A stretch of 64,000 nt of DNA from Myrica gale (GCA_963930655.1 OZ005600.1:5831501-5895500), one strand, 5' to 3'. Positions 46,701-59,825 are shown, counted from the first letter of the stretch. Notes: a model not told the origin generated them from the letters alone. Made by a program: numbers and translations.

Positions 46701-49440
46701 TTCCTTGCATGTTGTGAACTTGTTGTGTTGGTCTAATAAGCTTGGCAACAAATAAACATGTCCATCAAATATTTTCACTTGTACATCACGGGAATTTTGT
46801 CACACAGTAAAGTAGTTTGGCAAACTTGGTTGTGTCGGTTGTTCGAGGTGTCAACTTATGTCGCAGTCGGTAAATGGCTTGAAACATGCACAATTTGGAT
46901 CTTGGATTACACAATTTCTGTATCAGATTGGTTTGATGAGATGAAGATTTTTTATAAGTTTCTTTTCCCAGGTAGAGAAGGAGATTTTTTTTTTTACATG
47001 TTCATTAGGCTAGTCTAAAGTTGGCAGTGTATTTGAAGATGTACTGAGCACCTTGATGTTTAATCCCAGTCAATCTTGGCAGTATTTTGACATTATGTAG
47101 CACAGTAACTCAGGGAATTTTGCATATTGAAGCACACACTCATAAGCACTTTCTCTTATTACATACCTGAGGCTATGATGAATTCTTTTAATTTTTTTAC
47201 CTGCATATTCCCCTCTGCTTTTCAGGTAGTGAATGCTGCAGTAATTGTGGATCCTTCGACTAAGCAAGTAATTGCCAGTGCACGTGATGAAGTTTTCTCT
47301 TGGAATAGTTCTATGAACAACACCGGCATTCAGACCAGCTCCTTTGAACAGACAGAAGCCTGCGTCTCCAATTCCAATAGAGTAGTAACAGATGGCGCTT
47401 TATCAAATGGTTCAACCAATGAACTCGAACAATTATGTGCTGGTGTTTCTTGTTTGTACCCATGGCAGTGGTCTGAGCAACAATTATGTACCTCGAATTC
47501 TTGTTCTTGGCACCCGTTACGTCATGCTGCGCTTGTAGCCATTGAATCCTCTGCTGCTAGGGACAGGCAACTCTTCCCTGGTTTGGGTGAAGATAAGTCT
47601 TTGGACTTGGAACACATGCAGTCTTCTTCCACAAGCTCTCCAGCAAAAAGACAAAAAATTTATATTAGAAATGTGAGTTACCTTTATCTCTGCTGAGATA
47701 GGAGAACTTTATATTCGGCCAATTATGGGATCTGCTTAATAGGACTGATGCATGCATAACCATATAAAGATTGCACTAAGTATGGGTGGCTATGCCCGAT
47801 ATACTTACAGTACATATTTACAATTGGGTTCAAAAAGTACTTTGCTTTTGGTATTTTCAAAGACAGAAAACATTTTGAGTTGCTTCATCGTCTATATGGA
47901 GCAACTTATGAAATTTAATGAGGGGATCTTTCTTCTGATTGAATTTTGCAGTTTATTGAGAGATCCTTCAATACTCGTACATTTATATATGACATAGTAG
48001 TATCAGGGCCTGTCATAAGTAGAACTGTATTTTTGGCTTCCACAGCAATATGAAGGGATTAAACATTTGAACATTTCCTTGTACACACCCAGTAAAAGTA
48101 CAGAAAAAGCAGTTATGGGGCAATAATATATCACTTGAATAACTTGTCCAAAAGAAAAAGCTATATCCGTCAAAAAGATTCTTTTAGGTTTCTCTTGGAA
48201 GGTTCATAGTGTTCGAAGATAAATGTGAGCACTTTTTTTGTGCTATTTCAGGTTGAGGATCATGAGAAACTGGATACTCTTTCTGAAGGTTATCATTCTA
48301 TAGCAGCCAGACCTTATCTGTGCACTGGGTATGACATCTACCTGGTTTGGGAGCCATGCACAATGTAAGCTCGTCAGTCTTAAAGGAAGTTTTCATCTTA
48401 ATGTTAACTTTTTAGAATAAGGTGGTTTTTTATCGATTTTTTTACCATAGAACTCAAGGTTGTAGGGTTTGGCCTAGAGGTTCAACAAGGGTAAGAAGTA
48501 GAGCTAGGGTAGTAGGTCTCCTTAATTCTTGGTTGTTTTACTAATTTTGTTGGTAAAAGGAGTACTTATCTCCACTACTTGTGCTGTCCCTTCATGCTGT
48601 CAAAGCTGGCAGCTGATTTGCGCAACTGATATGAGAGGTTGAAGTCACAGAAGACTCTGAAACACTACATGGCGGCCCATAAATATACAAACAGATTTTA
48701 ATGTAACTCAAGCTTAGCTCATTTAGTGACGCTGAACTTGGGCACAAGATTCACTCTGTTAGTAAATGAACAAACTGACCCAAGCCTGAACCAATAAGGT
48801 CATTTAGAAGATGATGAATAGGACTCGCAAACTCCAAGATGATGAGCAGGATGAATTATGCCTAGGCTGCGAGACGGTGCAAATATAAGGGTCACAGCAA
48901 CAGTGGCGGAATCAAACAATTCGCAAATAGGACTATATATAATACTCAGCAGAACATGATTGGAGTAGCACAACACCACTGAAGAATCTAAACGATGGCC
49001 TGGCTACAGTCGAGAATTACGCCCCCTGGTTTCTGAACACTAGACCTACTAGCCACCATGCCCTGTTGGATTGACTGCGGACCATTGGACCACCATCCTT
49101 GATTTTTATATACGTTAATCCTTTAGGGCTAAACACATTTTCCTTGTCAGAAAATTTTTATTGATCTACTGCAAAATCGTTATATTATTTTTACAATATT
49201 ATCAAGGCTTTCCTCTTCAATGATATCGAATTCTCTGATATTTTGCCTCCTATTTCTGTTTTTAGGTGTGCAATGGCACTTGTCCATCAAAGGATTAGAC
49301 GAATATTTTATGCTTTCACAAATCCCCATGCCGGTGCCTTGGGCAGCGTTCACAGATTACAGGGAGAGAAAAGCTTAAACCATCACTATGCTGTTTTCAG
49401 GGTCTTGTTGCCTGAAGAAGTGGTAGGTGTGAAGCTTTAA
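43789..49440 (+). CDS. TAD3: tRNA-specific adenosine deaminase subunit TAD3, with a one-base frame break
   Basis: TAD3 pairs with TAD2 to deaminate A34 to inosine at the wobble position of cytosolic tRNAs. Exons: 43789-43867, 43991-44042, 44437-44508, 44656-44777, 45326-45408, 46304-46403, 47226-47672, 48252-48364, 49266-49440. Their sum is 1243 bp, one base too many. The frame QLNQIAPLENHRHVKRV of exon 3 does not connect to KIQLSVVLCLACKN of exon 4; dropping one base near 44489 would restore it (413 residues). All other junctions agree. Zinc ligands: His in HPLRHAA (about 269) and the cysteines of PCTMC (about 354 and 357). The catalytic Glu of HAE is replaced by Ala, as expected for the non-catalytic partner subunit. 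The C-terminal part LVHQRIRRIFYAF to GSVHRLQGEKSLNHHYAVFRV is fully conserved. The break may be an assembly error, a null allele or real. Confidence 0.88.
45605..45656 (+). mobile_element. Tiny A-tailed insertion with 17-bp target duplication, TAD3 intron 5
   Basis: AAGTTGGTAAAGTTGTT occurs at 45605-45621 and 45640-45656; the first A of the second copy may belong to the tail. Between them lie 18 bp, ACTTATATATAAAAAAAA. This is the same ACTTATA plus A-run end as in WHY2 intron 1. Confidence 0.65.
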
Positions 49441-51388
49441 CCGAAGTATGACTGGCTAATTGAGGAGTGGTGCAGGTGCTGATAATGCTAGGGATGCATA
49501 CACATTCAAGTTCCTCATATTTGATATCTGGAAAAAGATTAATGTGATTTTTCCATGTTTTTTATAAGTGAAAGTCAAATAGATACAAGGCCCTTGGATA
49601 CTGAAATGAACTCTTTCATTGTACGCGGTCAATTTGTCAGAGCCTTTTATTTTTTTCGTTTTTCCTTAACAGGAAACAATTCTGCTTGTTTCTCTTCTCC
49701 CTTTCCTTTATGGATGGCTGATAATTGAGCCTTCATATTTGGCTTGGGATCGGTCAGGACAAAAATTATTTATGTCAAGTTAGAGAAATCTTACATGCCT
49801 CTTCTTCTGTGCATCTAAAGCATTCGTTTTCCAGATCTGTAAGTAAATAGGATTTAAGAATTGCATGGTATTGTTTGGGTTAAATTTTGGGTTTATATGC
49901 CAACAATAATGGTATTTCCTTTTAGGCAGTGCAGTTCCAAAAGACTACAGAGAGAAAAGTGGGTAAAGAAGTTCTCTTCATCTCGTTTGGTGATGCTTGA
50001 CGCCCTCAAGTATCTACTTCATAGGGATTAGGCTTTTGGCGTACTTTCAACTCCCATAATCAAGGCTTGGGATAATCTCTTACTAAACCAGTAAACCATA
50101 TTTCTTTGCGGCAGAACTTTCTTGGCCACTGTGAATCGAGTCTCTTTATTTACTCTTTCTTTTTAGTTTAAAATTGGCAAAGATAAAACATGAGAGGTTT
50201 TTCTGAAGTACTTTCTCCTCTGATAGACATACCAACTTCTCATATGGACAATAACTTCATCAATGAATGTGCAATTTAGGGAAATATGGACACAATAGGT
50301 GGATCTCACACTATTTAATATTGTCCATGTAAAGTTCCAGACAACATTGACCCTACAATGGAGTCAACTTGTTGTGTCTCTCTCTCTCTGAATTGCACGG
50401 TACAATTCGGGAAGAAAATTGCAAAAGATCATAATACGTCGTCGTGTATCCAAACCACCAATGGGCATAGCATTGATAGGGAGGCGTAATTAAGATGAAT
50501 GCAAAAACCTTTAGCGGAATTGAAGGAAAGGTTACTGATCTAATACTTGGCAGTATTGGTGTAGCCTACTGGCCAAAAGAAGTCAGAAACGAAAATGCAT
50601 TTCACAAATAAGGAAACTTTATGTATACGAGTGGATTTTGAATTGTGGCCAATGTTCAATGACGAGCAGTGAGCAACCATCGAAGCAGATGTAGAGCAAC
50701 CTTTTTTTTCTTTTGGTATTTCTGTTAAAAGTGAAGAGAAGACCGTTTTTGCACTCCTAAAACAGCTTGTATTCCTCCCTCAAGATGTATACAGATCTTG
50801 CCACAATCAATCATCTACATACATATATAGGTTCAAGCAATCAACTTCATGGTTCTAGTTCTCAACTAGACTTGTAAGTCTGTCCTGTGCGATGATCCCA
50901 TATCGATTAAATAGTTACCAACTTCAACATGAGGACAACTTCATGATGATGAAAGGAAAGTGGTTCAAAAACAAAATCAATGGAGTGAAAACAAAGTAGG
51001 ATGCTTTTTATTCATGAAAATTAATAGAAAGAGCGTAACCAACAAAGAAACTTTTTAGCTTACAAAACATCTCAAATTATCTCACCAATCACAATATAGA
51101 ATTAATAAAGCAACAACTTGATGATCTCAAGAGTACTTCATATACATATACTTAAAGTATGAAACTATACAGTACATCTGGTCTGCTGAATGTGTAATTT
51201 TAAGAAACATACCTTCAGATGTACATTAAATGTCAGCAGGAAGATCGCTATGTGCTGTTTTTCTCTCCGGTACCTAATCTTCAAAAAGTTTGGATTGCAG
51301 TCGTCCGAATTGTGATAGAGCAAACTTCAGACTTAACTTTGAAACCACATTTCAGCAGTTTTAAAGTCTCACAGTAATGACAAATCTT
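49441..51388. other. Spacer between the convergent TAD3 and phytolongin genes
   Basis: Probably 3' UTR on both sides and about 1 kb of plain AT-rich spacer, with a short CT run near 50376-50389. No gene or repeat was seen. Confidence 0.5.
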
Positions 51389-52204
51389 TCAACGAAGGCA
51401 AGAAATACCACGGCAGATCAACAACCAAATCACGAGCAGTACTAGACAGACAGCTGCATCAATGGCAAGAACAATTCGTATTTGGCGCAAATACTTCTTT
51501 CGAAAACTTTGAGAGCCTGATCTGCTCCTCATAGAGCCCAAATCCTTCTGTGAGGAACCTTGATTATGAAAATCTAGACTTTCCAAATCAGTCTTCATTC
51601 CTCTATCTGTAGATCTTCGGTGCTCCTCCAACTCAATGTCTCTCATTGAGGTCACATGGTCCTTAGCCTTCTTCTCTTGCTTGCTAGATTTGCCCAACAA
51701 AGGGGCTTTCGTAGAACTGGCAGCTTCAATTGGCCCATTTGCATTACTTGGTGAAGGGGGCAAACCTTCATGAGGAGGCAAGGGTGTTTCACCTGTCCAA
51801 TCACTGCCACCTTGAGAAATATTCTCCAATGTGGTGATCAAGTGGCGGATGACAGGCACTAACTGCTCCTGCAAACCAATTGAGCTCATACTAGAAAAAC
51901 TTCCCCTTGATCCTTTTCTAGCTACCTTCTTAAATTCATCTCTCACATGCTCCAAAAACCGAAGAATACCCGAGTTACCCAAACCCTCATCAACAATTGC
52001 GAAATAAACATAACCATCTTCCATAAAAAACGCAAAAGTCCTTTTACGTGTTGTCACGAAATACCACCTATGGAATGTTGGAGTCCTTTCCAAGGCCAAG
52101 GAAGCCAAATTCTCAATTTCATGGTCTCCACCACTATACGTGTATAAAACCCTGTTACCCTTGGAAACACAACAATAATGCACTGTATTCTGTATCGTAT
52201 CCAT
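51389..52204 (-). CDS. Phytolongin (longin-domain R-SNARE-like protein, Phyl1 type)
   Basis: A 271-residue uninterrupted frame. Residues 1 to about 115 form a longin domain: NTVHYCCVSKGNRVLYTYSGG, LASLALERTP, YVYFAIVDEGLG, FLEHVRDEFKK. The middle is polar and has no SNARE heptad motif with a central Arg; instead it shows the phytolongin region with STKAPLLGKSSKQEKKAKDHV and RDIELEEHRRSTDRG. Residues about 243-265 are one hydrophobic helix (IVLAIDAAVCLVLLVIWLLIC) followed by a short tail, so the protein is tail-anchored. Phytolongins are plant-specific, lie on secretory-pathway or plasma membranes and are thought to modulate trafficking without forming SNARE bundles. By recall it is closest to Arabidopsis Phyl1.1. 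The coding part is intron-less. A 5' UTR intron is possible, with a donor (AAGGTAAAT on the minus strand) near 53152. Confidence 0.88.
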   Translation of the reverse strand: MDTIQNTVHYCCVSKGNRVLYTYSGGDHEIENLASLALERTPTFHRWYFVTTRKRTFAFFMEDGYVYFAIVDEGLGNSGILRFLEHVRDEFKKVARKGSRGSFSSMSSIGLQEQLVPVIRHLITTLENISQGGSDWTGETPLPPHEGLPPSPSNANGPIEAASSTKAPLLGKSSKQEKKAKDHVTSMRDIELEEHRRSTDRGMKTDLESLDFHNQGSSQKDLGSMRSRSGSQSFRKKYLRQIRIVLAIDAAVCLVLLVIWLLICRGISCLR

Positions 52205-53735
52205 TATTGTAGTGATTAAACTCCCTCAATTTTGGCCTCCAGCCAATTCTACTTGAAATCAAGGTTATAATGATAAACACACATAATCCTTGTTTCTTTC
52301 TTTCCAGATTCCAGATCTCAACCACCCACTTGACCCTATCCCACACCAAGCATTCTCAACATCATAAAATTTAACAATTTAGCAAACACTTCCGATATAG
52401 GACTATGCAATGCCTTCCTGTATTGTGGTGGGATGTTGAAAAATCTAAGCAATCAAGATTTTGCAAAAGAAGAACCCAATAAACTCCTCAACCAAAGCGA
52501 CAATAACCAAACAAAGTGCAAGTAATTCGTCTGCTACAAAGTCAAAAGCCTCCAATAAATACCAGCAGTCCCTCAGCTAAGAATTCAAAGTCAAGGCTTT
52601 ATACCCTCCCATGGCTCTTCACGCATCATAAGCACCCACATAAACATTTCAAAAACACTACTTCGCCATGACACGCACTCTGTGATCAACAGAACCCACA
52701 AGTAGAGATAATCAGAGAATATATCAACAACTTTAAACAGACATCCAAGTGATTCACGTCCATTCTCGAGAACCAACTTTGGAAATTTTAATGAAAAGAA
52801 TGACAACCACAGGTTTTAAACAACCCAATACATGTCCAAAACCCAACAGTGCCCACGACTGTAATCTATGAGATAAAACACAACGTATTACGAAAACGAA
52901 AAAGAAATCAACTTTTGCGAGAATCCCAAAATACTTCTCCAAAGATCCAAAGCCACGAAACAATTAACAATAAAAAAGTCAACGAGTACAACAATCAACC
53001 CTTTGTATGATTGCCAGGACAGAGAAGAAGAAAAAAAAAACAAAAAAGACTCGAAAGTTATGTCCTGTACAGATATTTGGCCGACAAATACATACAAGAA
53101 AATCCTTCAACCGTGATCTCGGCTGCCAAATAGAGCATCTAAGCATTTACCTTTAGAATTCCAAAGAAACCTCCAAAGCCGGGGGCGGTGGGATTAGACG
53201 CCCGGCAGAGAAATAATTAGAGATAGGGAGGCGGAGTCTAAGGTTATTAGTATTAATAGGTTCAGGAATTATTTACAGTCTTTTACGAAAGAAGTGTCAT
53301 GAAATATGAGTTCTTTAAGGGGCTGAGGTAGTAGTATTAATCAACGAGGACAGTGTTTCACTTTTTGACTGCCAATTTGCTTTTCAGTTTTTCTTTTTTG
53401 GAACTTGCCATCTCTGAGCTCTGTCGTTTCTAAAAAACAATTGTCCCATAAGCTGTCGTTTCGAAATTTGCATGTCTCTCTCCTCCGTTGTTCAGGGGTC
53501 AAGGAGTTCACCGGCAATGCATGATCTCACACTTGTGTCTCGTTGTGTCAGACGGATTTCAAAGTATAGGGGCACAAAGCCCAATATATGTGAGATAAAA
53601 AGGCCCAAAGGGCCATCAACCAATTGGTTCAAAGGTCATGAACCTACCGGCTGTAAAGCCGCTAACAATTAGGCCGAAGAGCCCACACATCCTATATGGC
53701 TCCACATGGCACGTACCCGATTTGAAACTATATTG
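52205..53735. other. 5' region of the phytolongin gene and spacer
   Basis: The first kilobase is likely leader intron and 5' UTR of the phytolongin gene, with GC-richer DNA near 53170-53240 where transcription may start. The short frames on the minus strand (52591-53097) are not credible genes. No repeat was seen before 53736. Confidence 0.4.
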
Positions 53736-53916
53736 ACATGTTTGTTTAGCCAAAATTTTGGAGTTCTAACAATTTAGGCAAGTCAAAAATAATTTCAAAA
53801 TTTTTAACTTTCACACTTACCCATTCTACTTTTCACAAACCCCAATAAATTTAAATAAAGTAAAGATTTCTAAAATTTTGAGAATATTCTCCAAAATTTT
53901 GGCAAATAAACAACAC
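53736..53916. mobile_element. hAT-like MITE
   Basis: The left end ACATGTTTGTTTAGCC plus AAAATTTTGGAG is mirrored at the right end (reversed: GTGTTGTTTATTTGCC plus AAAATTTTGGAG). The core is AT-rich and non-coding. Flanks CTATATTG and CTATTACT are a poor 8-bp match, so superfamily assignment rests on the TIR style only. Confidence 0.55.
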
Positions 53917-56681
53917 CTATTACTCGCCATGCCCCATGGACAATGATTTACCAAAGGAGAGGACGTTCGAGCACCTTGGTCTCACTTCCCTAGAGTTTCG
54001 TCCACGCCAGTACCAGCAAAAAAGAGGAACACCATGGTGGTTTCGACAAAACATGGTGGAAGAGTGGACTATTAGAGTAAAATCACAATCAACCAATTCG
54101 ATTGTGAACGCAACGAAATAAAATAAAGCAGCATCTTTACCTCCAGCCATCTTGCTCAGCACTCGAACGGAATCTCTGCAGAATAACTTTATGAATATGA
54201 AGTATTTTAGTGAGGCTATTCCAATATATGCCTATGCCTTATAGAGTATGCCATAGATGGTATACACATGCCTCTATTTATAGGCTAGGTCAGGGACCCT
54301 CAATCTGTTTTAGATTTTGATTTGTTCCTTCCATCAAGTAAATTCAAATTCAAAATCAAATAGCAATCTTTATCTAATTGGTTACAATTTGAATTCCAAT
54401 TTTAAATCAAAAATCAAATTGCAATCTTTATCCAATTAGTTTTAAATTTGAATCTGCTACTGATTTCATAATCTTATTTAACTCATATCATAATCTTTAA
54501 AACTTTAAAAGATTATTTACATATGTCGATTAGATCGCCTTAAGAAAATATTCTACCATGACAACCACCAAATTGTCCCGCTTGAGGTAGCCGTGTCTGC
54601 CAAAGATCAAGATCAAGGTGATGTTCGTTTCGTTAAAAAACGCAGGAATCGAATCCTGAAGAAGTATGTTCGGCAGAGTTGAGAAAAAAATCAAGGATTC
54701 GGCATTTTGTTTTCCTTTTTTGCCCTTAAAAAGTTAATATTGAATTACTAAAACACCCTCCACCACAACCTAATAACTAAAAACACATAAGGGCAAACTT
54801 GGCATTTTTCAAAACAACCTGCATGTCGCCTGCCAAAGTCCACGGAAAGCTGCGCCTGACATGTCGCCTGCCCTCCTCTTCTCACGGCTTTATTGTCGGA
54901 TTGAGTATAAAATTCGTTTTTTCTTTAATTTTTTATTAAAAATATTATTACTTTAATAAAAATAATAATAAAGTCGAAAAAAAAACTATAAACATCATCA
55001 TTCATTTTTTTATACCTCATCAACTTCTACACAAACACCAACACAACTTTAATATCACCTAAAAATTCACAAAATTCTATAAATTCTACAAAAACCTTCA
55101 AAACGAACATCACCCAAGATCACCAAAAGACTGAAAAGAGTGCGGTTGCCTCGTGGCCCTTTCCTATTGTAAACTCCAAACCAAGATAGAAAATTGCTAA
55201 AGAAGAAAGGAAAAACATTAAAATAAAATAAAAATAGCAAGTACAGCCCTGACCGACCGGTGGCCAGTCAGGGGAGAGGGAGGAGGCAAAGGCGCAAAGC
55301 TACTCCCGTCGCCCAGGAGAGAACAAAGAAAAAGGGGGGCTGTTAGGTCTCAGCAGGGAAGGGACTCTAGAGCTCTAGACTTGACAAGTTGCGTATAACA
55401 CTCAAATCAATCAATTGGAAGTTGGCTATCTATTAGATTGGATTCCAATTAAAACTACCCAAATTCCAGCAAAGATTTGAAACCGAACAGGAAAAACAAA
55501 GACAATGCGAAGAAGTTCCTGATTTGACAGAGTACCCCCCCCCCTTAAGGTCTCACTCTCTCTCCTCTCTTGACATCGAAAAAACTATGGAGTAATCACC
55601 TTCAACAATATTTACATTCACAGAAGCCAGGTGCTTCGAGGCTTCTAAACTCTTCTCGAAAACAGGGATTCCCATGTTCAAGATTTAGTGTAGCTCTCTT
55701 ATCAGTGCTAATCAAGCTGCAACCCTTTTGGCTGTTCACTCAGCACACTACTCTAGCGAGAGCTGGCTCTTCATAGAGAAACATGTGGGAATTGCGATCC
55801 CCTAAGCAGATTCGGTTGGCGATCATGGGGATCTTTGTCAATCAGATAGGAACGCAATGCACTCTGAGCAGTTCCATGAATTCAACAAAAATACAACTGA
55901 AAATATCCAAGAATGTTTTCACGGAAGTTCCAACTTCCCTTTTTTTCTTTTTCTTTTTTTATCAATTTCTGAAAGGTTTCTTTAGCCTTTTCTTGCCTTC
56001 TAGAGCAAAACTGGCCAAGAGTCCTGAGGCTTGGTTGTTCTTAACATCCAAAACGGAGAGCATTACGCATGATGCAGCTTCTAAGTGATTCGAGATGGCA
56101 TTTCCAGCACCACTGGTTCAGTTCTTGAGATAGGTCTATCTGATCAAAAACAACCAAAAGAGACATCATCCACTAGAAAAAATTATACGGGATATATTAC
56201 TACATAGATATTTTGACTTGCAAAAGTAGGAGCTTGGTGATTTGCTAGAAATACAAGGAAAATTATTTGTGATAGACCCAGATAATATCTGTGCGGGTCT
56301 TTTTCAAACAAACTATTACCAGTTGCTACCACTGCTGCTCTTAAGGATAAATTGAGTCCCAAGTCAACCCTTGATAGACACAGAGAACTAGTGATTATCT
56401 TTTCTTTTCCATATGGTCAGCAAGAGAAAATATCTTTCATACTTCTAATACATCAACATCATTCATCATTGAAGGAATGCATTAAGGTAGCTCAAGGCAC
56501 AGCCCAGCATCAAACTAGGGAGAAAGGGACACCGGTGGAAACATACAGTAGTTCACCTGATATGTAATCAATTGTACAGTCAAAAGTGTAAATGAACCAA
56601 ATCAAAACAATGAAAGACAAGCCAAGAATAAATTCTATACAAAATACACTTCTATGGCAAAGCGCACGAGGATACAAGAAG
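53917..56681. other. Intergenic spacer with a possible solo LTR
   Basis: On the minus strand, 54560 to about 54160 may be an LTR. It starts TGTCATGGTAGAATATT just after GGGACAATTTGGTGGT and carries a TATA box (CTATAAATAGAGGC) near 54275-54288. Past that TATA box a short frame starts at 54150 (MAGGKDAALF) but does not resemble gag. The segment 54340-54475 holds two similar AT-rich units (CAATCTTTATCTAATTGGTT and CAATCTTTATCCAATTAGTT). From 54560 to 56680 I see no gene, only spacer and perhaps the RING gene 3' UTR. Confidence 0.35.
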
Positions 56682-59244
56682 TCAGAGATTACCAGAAAAT
56701 CCATCATTAGACTCATGATGTCCAATATCCTTCATCGAACCTCTATGTTCTCTCTCATGATCAACACAATCAGAGCTTGCATCTCCCACTGGGTGTTTTT
56801 GAAGAATTCTCTCCTCTTCATGCCTTGATTCAGATAAATGTACAGCTTGTGTTTCTTCAGAAGCCTGGGGACTCTGTTGAATTGATGGATCGTCCCTATT
56901 CACTGCAACAGAATTCTCTTGACTAGTTTCAACATGCAGACAAGGTAGTTCAGTCGAAGTTTTAGCCACGGGAAGGAGAGAGAGACGACAAAGTGGGCAG
57001 GTGGTGTGCGTAGTGAGCCAGTTGTCTATGCAGCCCATGTGGAATGCATGGCCACAGGCAGGTATATGTTGAAGCCTATCCTCTGCTTGGTAGTCCGCAA
57101 GGCATACTGAGCATCTGCAGGAACAAGGAGGTTACTCCCACTATAGGAGGGTATAGATCAGAAATTACAGGTCGAAGTCTTCAACACCCTAAATTTATAG
57201 AAAACTTTGTGCATTAACCTATACATCCACGAAAAATATGCGGTCAAGCTATTAATCATTGTTACCCCATTTTGGAAGAACATAACATCATTTGCAATCC
57301 CATAAACTCAAAACTCATTCATTTATCTAAAAATGACATGTCATATGAATCTCTTTAGTTTTTTTTATTATGTACATAGAGAAACTAAAAAAACTTATTT
57401 CCATTTTGTTTCACATGCCTTCTAAAGCATTTGAAGAAAGTACCAGTCAACAATGCCTTCATACTATGATATGCGACCATCATACTATTAGATGCTTGTT
57501 AACTGATAGGTTTTGAACCTTGGCCTTTGGAACCATGCTGATAAGGCTTAAACACCAACCTACGTGGGATATTCATCTTGATGGCACTCAAATGACACGG
57601 CTTTGAGTTTAGCTATGGACGTGTATCCAACCTCCGACTACCTTTTTGAAAATTATACAGATGTGGGATCTATAAATCTATCTCTAGATACAACTCAACT
57701 CAATCCAGCCTTAATCCCTAGTGAATTGAGAGTCAGATAAAAGTAAGGCAGGATAAGGACCTCCAAAGAGGTCACTCATCCTAGTACCCTTGCCCAAGGA
57801 TGCTTTATCATTGTCCATTCCCAACAATGACTGTGCATAGACCAGAGCAAATATAGCAAAGCAGCATTTTTAACATCAAGACACAAGTAAAATGAGTCGA
57901 ACTCAAGCCATGTTAAATCCATGTAGTACTTTATGAAGGTCTGCCTCTTGGTCCCTTAAAGTGACCTATTTTATGGTGATACAAAGTCAACCATTCCTGC
58001 TTCAGTCGCATTTGAAAATTACATCTAATACACGATCTTGCAATGTAATTTCTCTCACTAATGGCAGTCCCTTACTCTTTCTGAACACTAAGCTGTCTCT
58101 GTGAATTCCATATTTCAAAGCAACCAGTATCTTTTCTTATTTGGATGCTGCCTCAAGGTGCAAAACAAGAATAAATTCAAGTGCGAAAACAGTTTTTTTT
58201 AAAAGCAAGCATGCATTCCAATACCAAACTTACATAAGGTTCAGACGTCAAACCTACAAACCATAAAACAGGAAACAAAACATCTACTCGCTAAAGATTC
58301 CTAGACAGAACAAACCCCACATAACATTTTACCAATAACAAAAAGTTAGTTCCATCAGTCTATAGATACAGTGTTTATGAACTACTTCAATGGATTTCCC
58401 AGGAAAGAAGATAAAAGGCACTGGTTGACTTAGGAGCCTCCAATACTGAAATTGGGTCTCTATCTCCATTCTGGAACTCAATTCAAAAGAAATGAATCGT
58501 CTAAAACAACCAGTCTCGTCCAATAGTTGCCAAATATTGGAGCCTATCAAGGTGCACCTTCTGTTGAATTTGCTGCTCCTCTTTATAGCAGCATAGGATG
58601 GATGTCATTATGTTCGTAGAAAAATGTAGGTGTAATCTCTACCGAGCAATACAGAATATCCAGAAAATAAAGTAAAAATCTGTGTTAATTTGACTTAACT
58701 AGGAAAGCTAAACAGTTGGACCCTTGTGATCAAGTAACCAAAATCCTAATATAGAGGTTCAATTGAAAGCGATTCGGTACACCAGTACTGCAATAAGACG
58801 ATGAGACAAACCAAATTAACAAAAGCTGAAGTCAACTCACTGTGTATCCCTGATAGAGAAACTCTGCTGGTAAACAATTATGGGTAGCATCTCTCTTATT
58901 TCTTTCTGTAGGCCCAATTCGGACTGCGCAACCACAACCATAGAAGACACGGTTACAACTTACACAGACTAAAACGTTGGCCTGTAAGTTACAAAAATTG
59001 TCGAAAACCAGGGGAAGGGCAATAACCTTACCCTCGAGATGTCGTTGGTGGCATAAGATGCTCGCATTCGAAGCGACGACCAATCTACCCTCTGACGGCA
59101 AAGATAGCAAAGGTAAAAGAAGAGGAGGATGACGAAAGCAGAGGAGACTGGTATAGAGATAATAAAATATTGGTAAAGCTTCTGAGCAGTTGTAGCTCTT
59201 GTTGTGAAACCACAAGGTGGTTCTGAATGGGTATAAGACATCAT
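56682..59244 (-). CDS. Membrane RING-H2 E3 ubiquitin ligase, ATL7/ATL59-like
   Basis: Exons: 59244-59032, 58923-58841, 57114-56682, joining in frame to 242 residues. A hydrophobic helix at about 27-49 (YFIISIPVSSAFVILLFFYL) anchors it in a membrane. SSLRMR and SELGLQKEIREMLPIIVYQQ follow. The RING-H2 domain is complete: Cys100, Cys103, Cys118, His120, His123, Cys126, Cys137, Cys140, with spacing C-x2-C-x14-C-x-H-x2-H-x2-C-x10-C-x2-C and the Trp at 130 typical of E2-binding RINGs. The C-terminal 95 residues are polar and acidic without a known domain. The frame is open further upstream to 59445, but family members start shortly before the helix, so I chose the MetMet at 59244. The substrate is unknown. 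It lies next to the phytolongin gene, in the same orientation. Confidence 0.87.
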
Positions 59245-59611
59245 TGATAGTGTTCCAAAGAAACCCAATAATCTTATACAAGCATAAGAGAACAACTTTG
59301 AAAGATTATGATCAAAGCAAAAAATACACTTGAGAAATCGAGTCAAAAGAAAGGAAACTAAGAACGAGAGAGAGGTTCTGGCGCCCGTCAAGAACCATAA
59401 GTAATCTAAACCATCAGCAAATTCATTTCTTTTGACAAACTCCAAAAGGATTATTTTAGAGCTGTGACCCAGTATACAGAGAAAAAAAAGTTCAACAATG
59501 CTAGCTCGGAGATCACTGAGTCTCAGGCAGGTGCGGTAGGTTCAAGATTCAGATTCTTCAGATGGATGACAAAGGTTAAGTGCAGAGTGCAAGATCAACC
59601 ATCTTCGACGA

Positions 59612-59632
59612 GTCTCTCTCTCTCTCTCTCTC
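59612..59632. repeat. (TC)n microsatellite
   Basis: About ten TC units, purine-rich on the RING gene strand, in its probable promoter or leader. Confidence 0.85.
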
Positions 59633-59790
59633 TTCTTCTTCTCCCTCTACCAACGCTCGAAACTCTGACCCGTCGGGGAATTCAAAAGCCACATATCACC
59701 CAGGTTACAGAGGATGTCGGTAACCATCTTCGAAGAGTCACTGGATGGAAAACTAATTTTATAAGAGGGCAGGAATGGAGTAGACGAACA

Positions 59791-59825
59791 CTATTATTAT
59801 TATTATTACTACTATTATTATTACA
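59791..59825. repeat. (ATT)n microsatellite, interrupted
   Basis: About eleven ATT units with one ACT interruption. Confidence 0.85.

Noticed and set aside
57500-57600. tRNA-like B-box (GGTTCAAAACC, minus strand)
   Set aside because: No cloverleaf arms or acceptor stem; at best an old SINE head. No true tRNA gene was found in the window.
59241-59445. Longer N-terminus for the RING protein
   Set aside because: The frame is open to 59445, but the added residues do not look like the family, whose members start just before the membrane helix.
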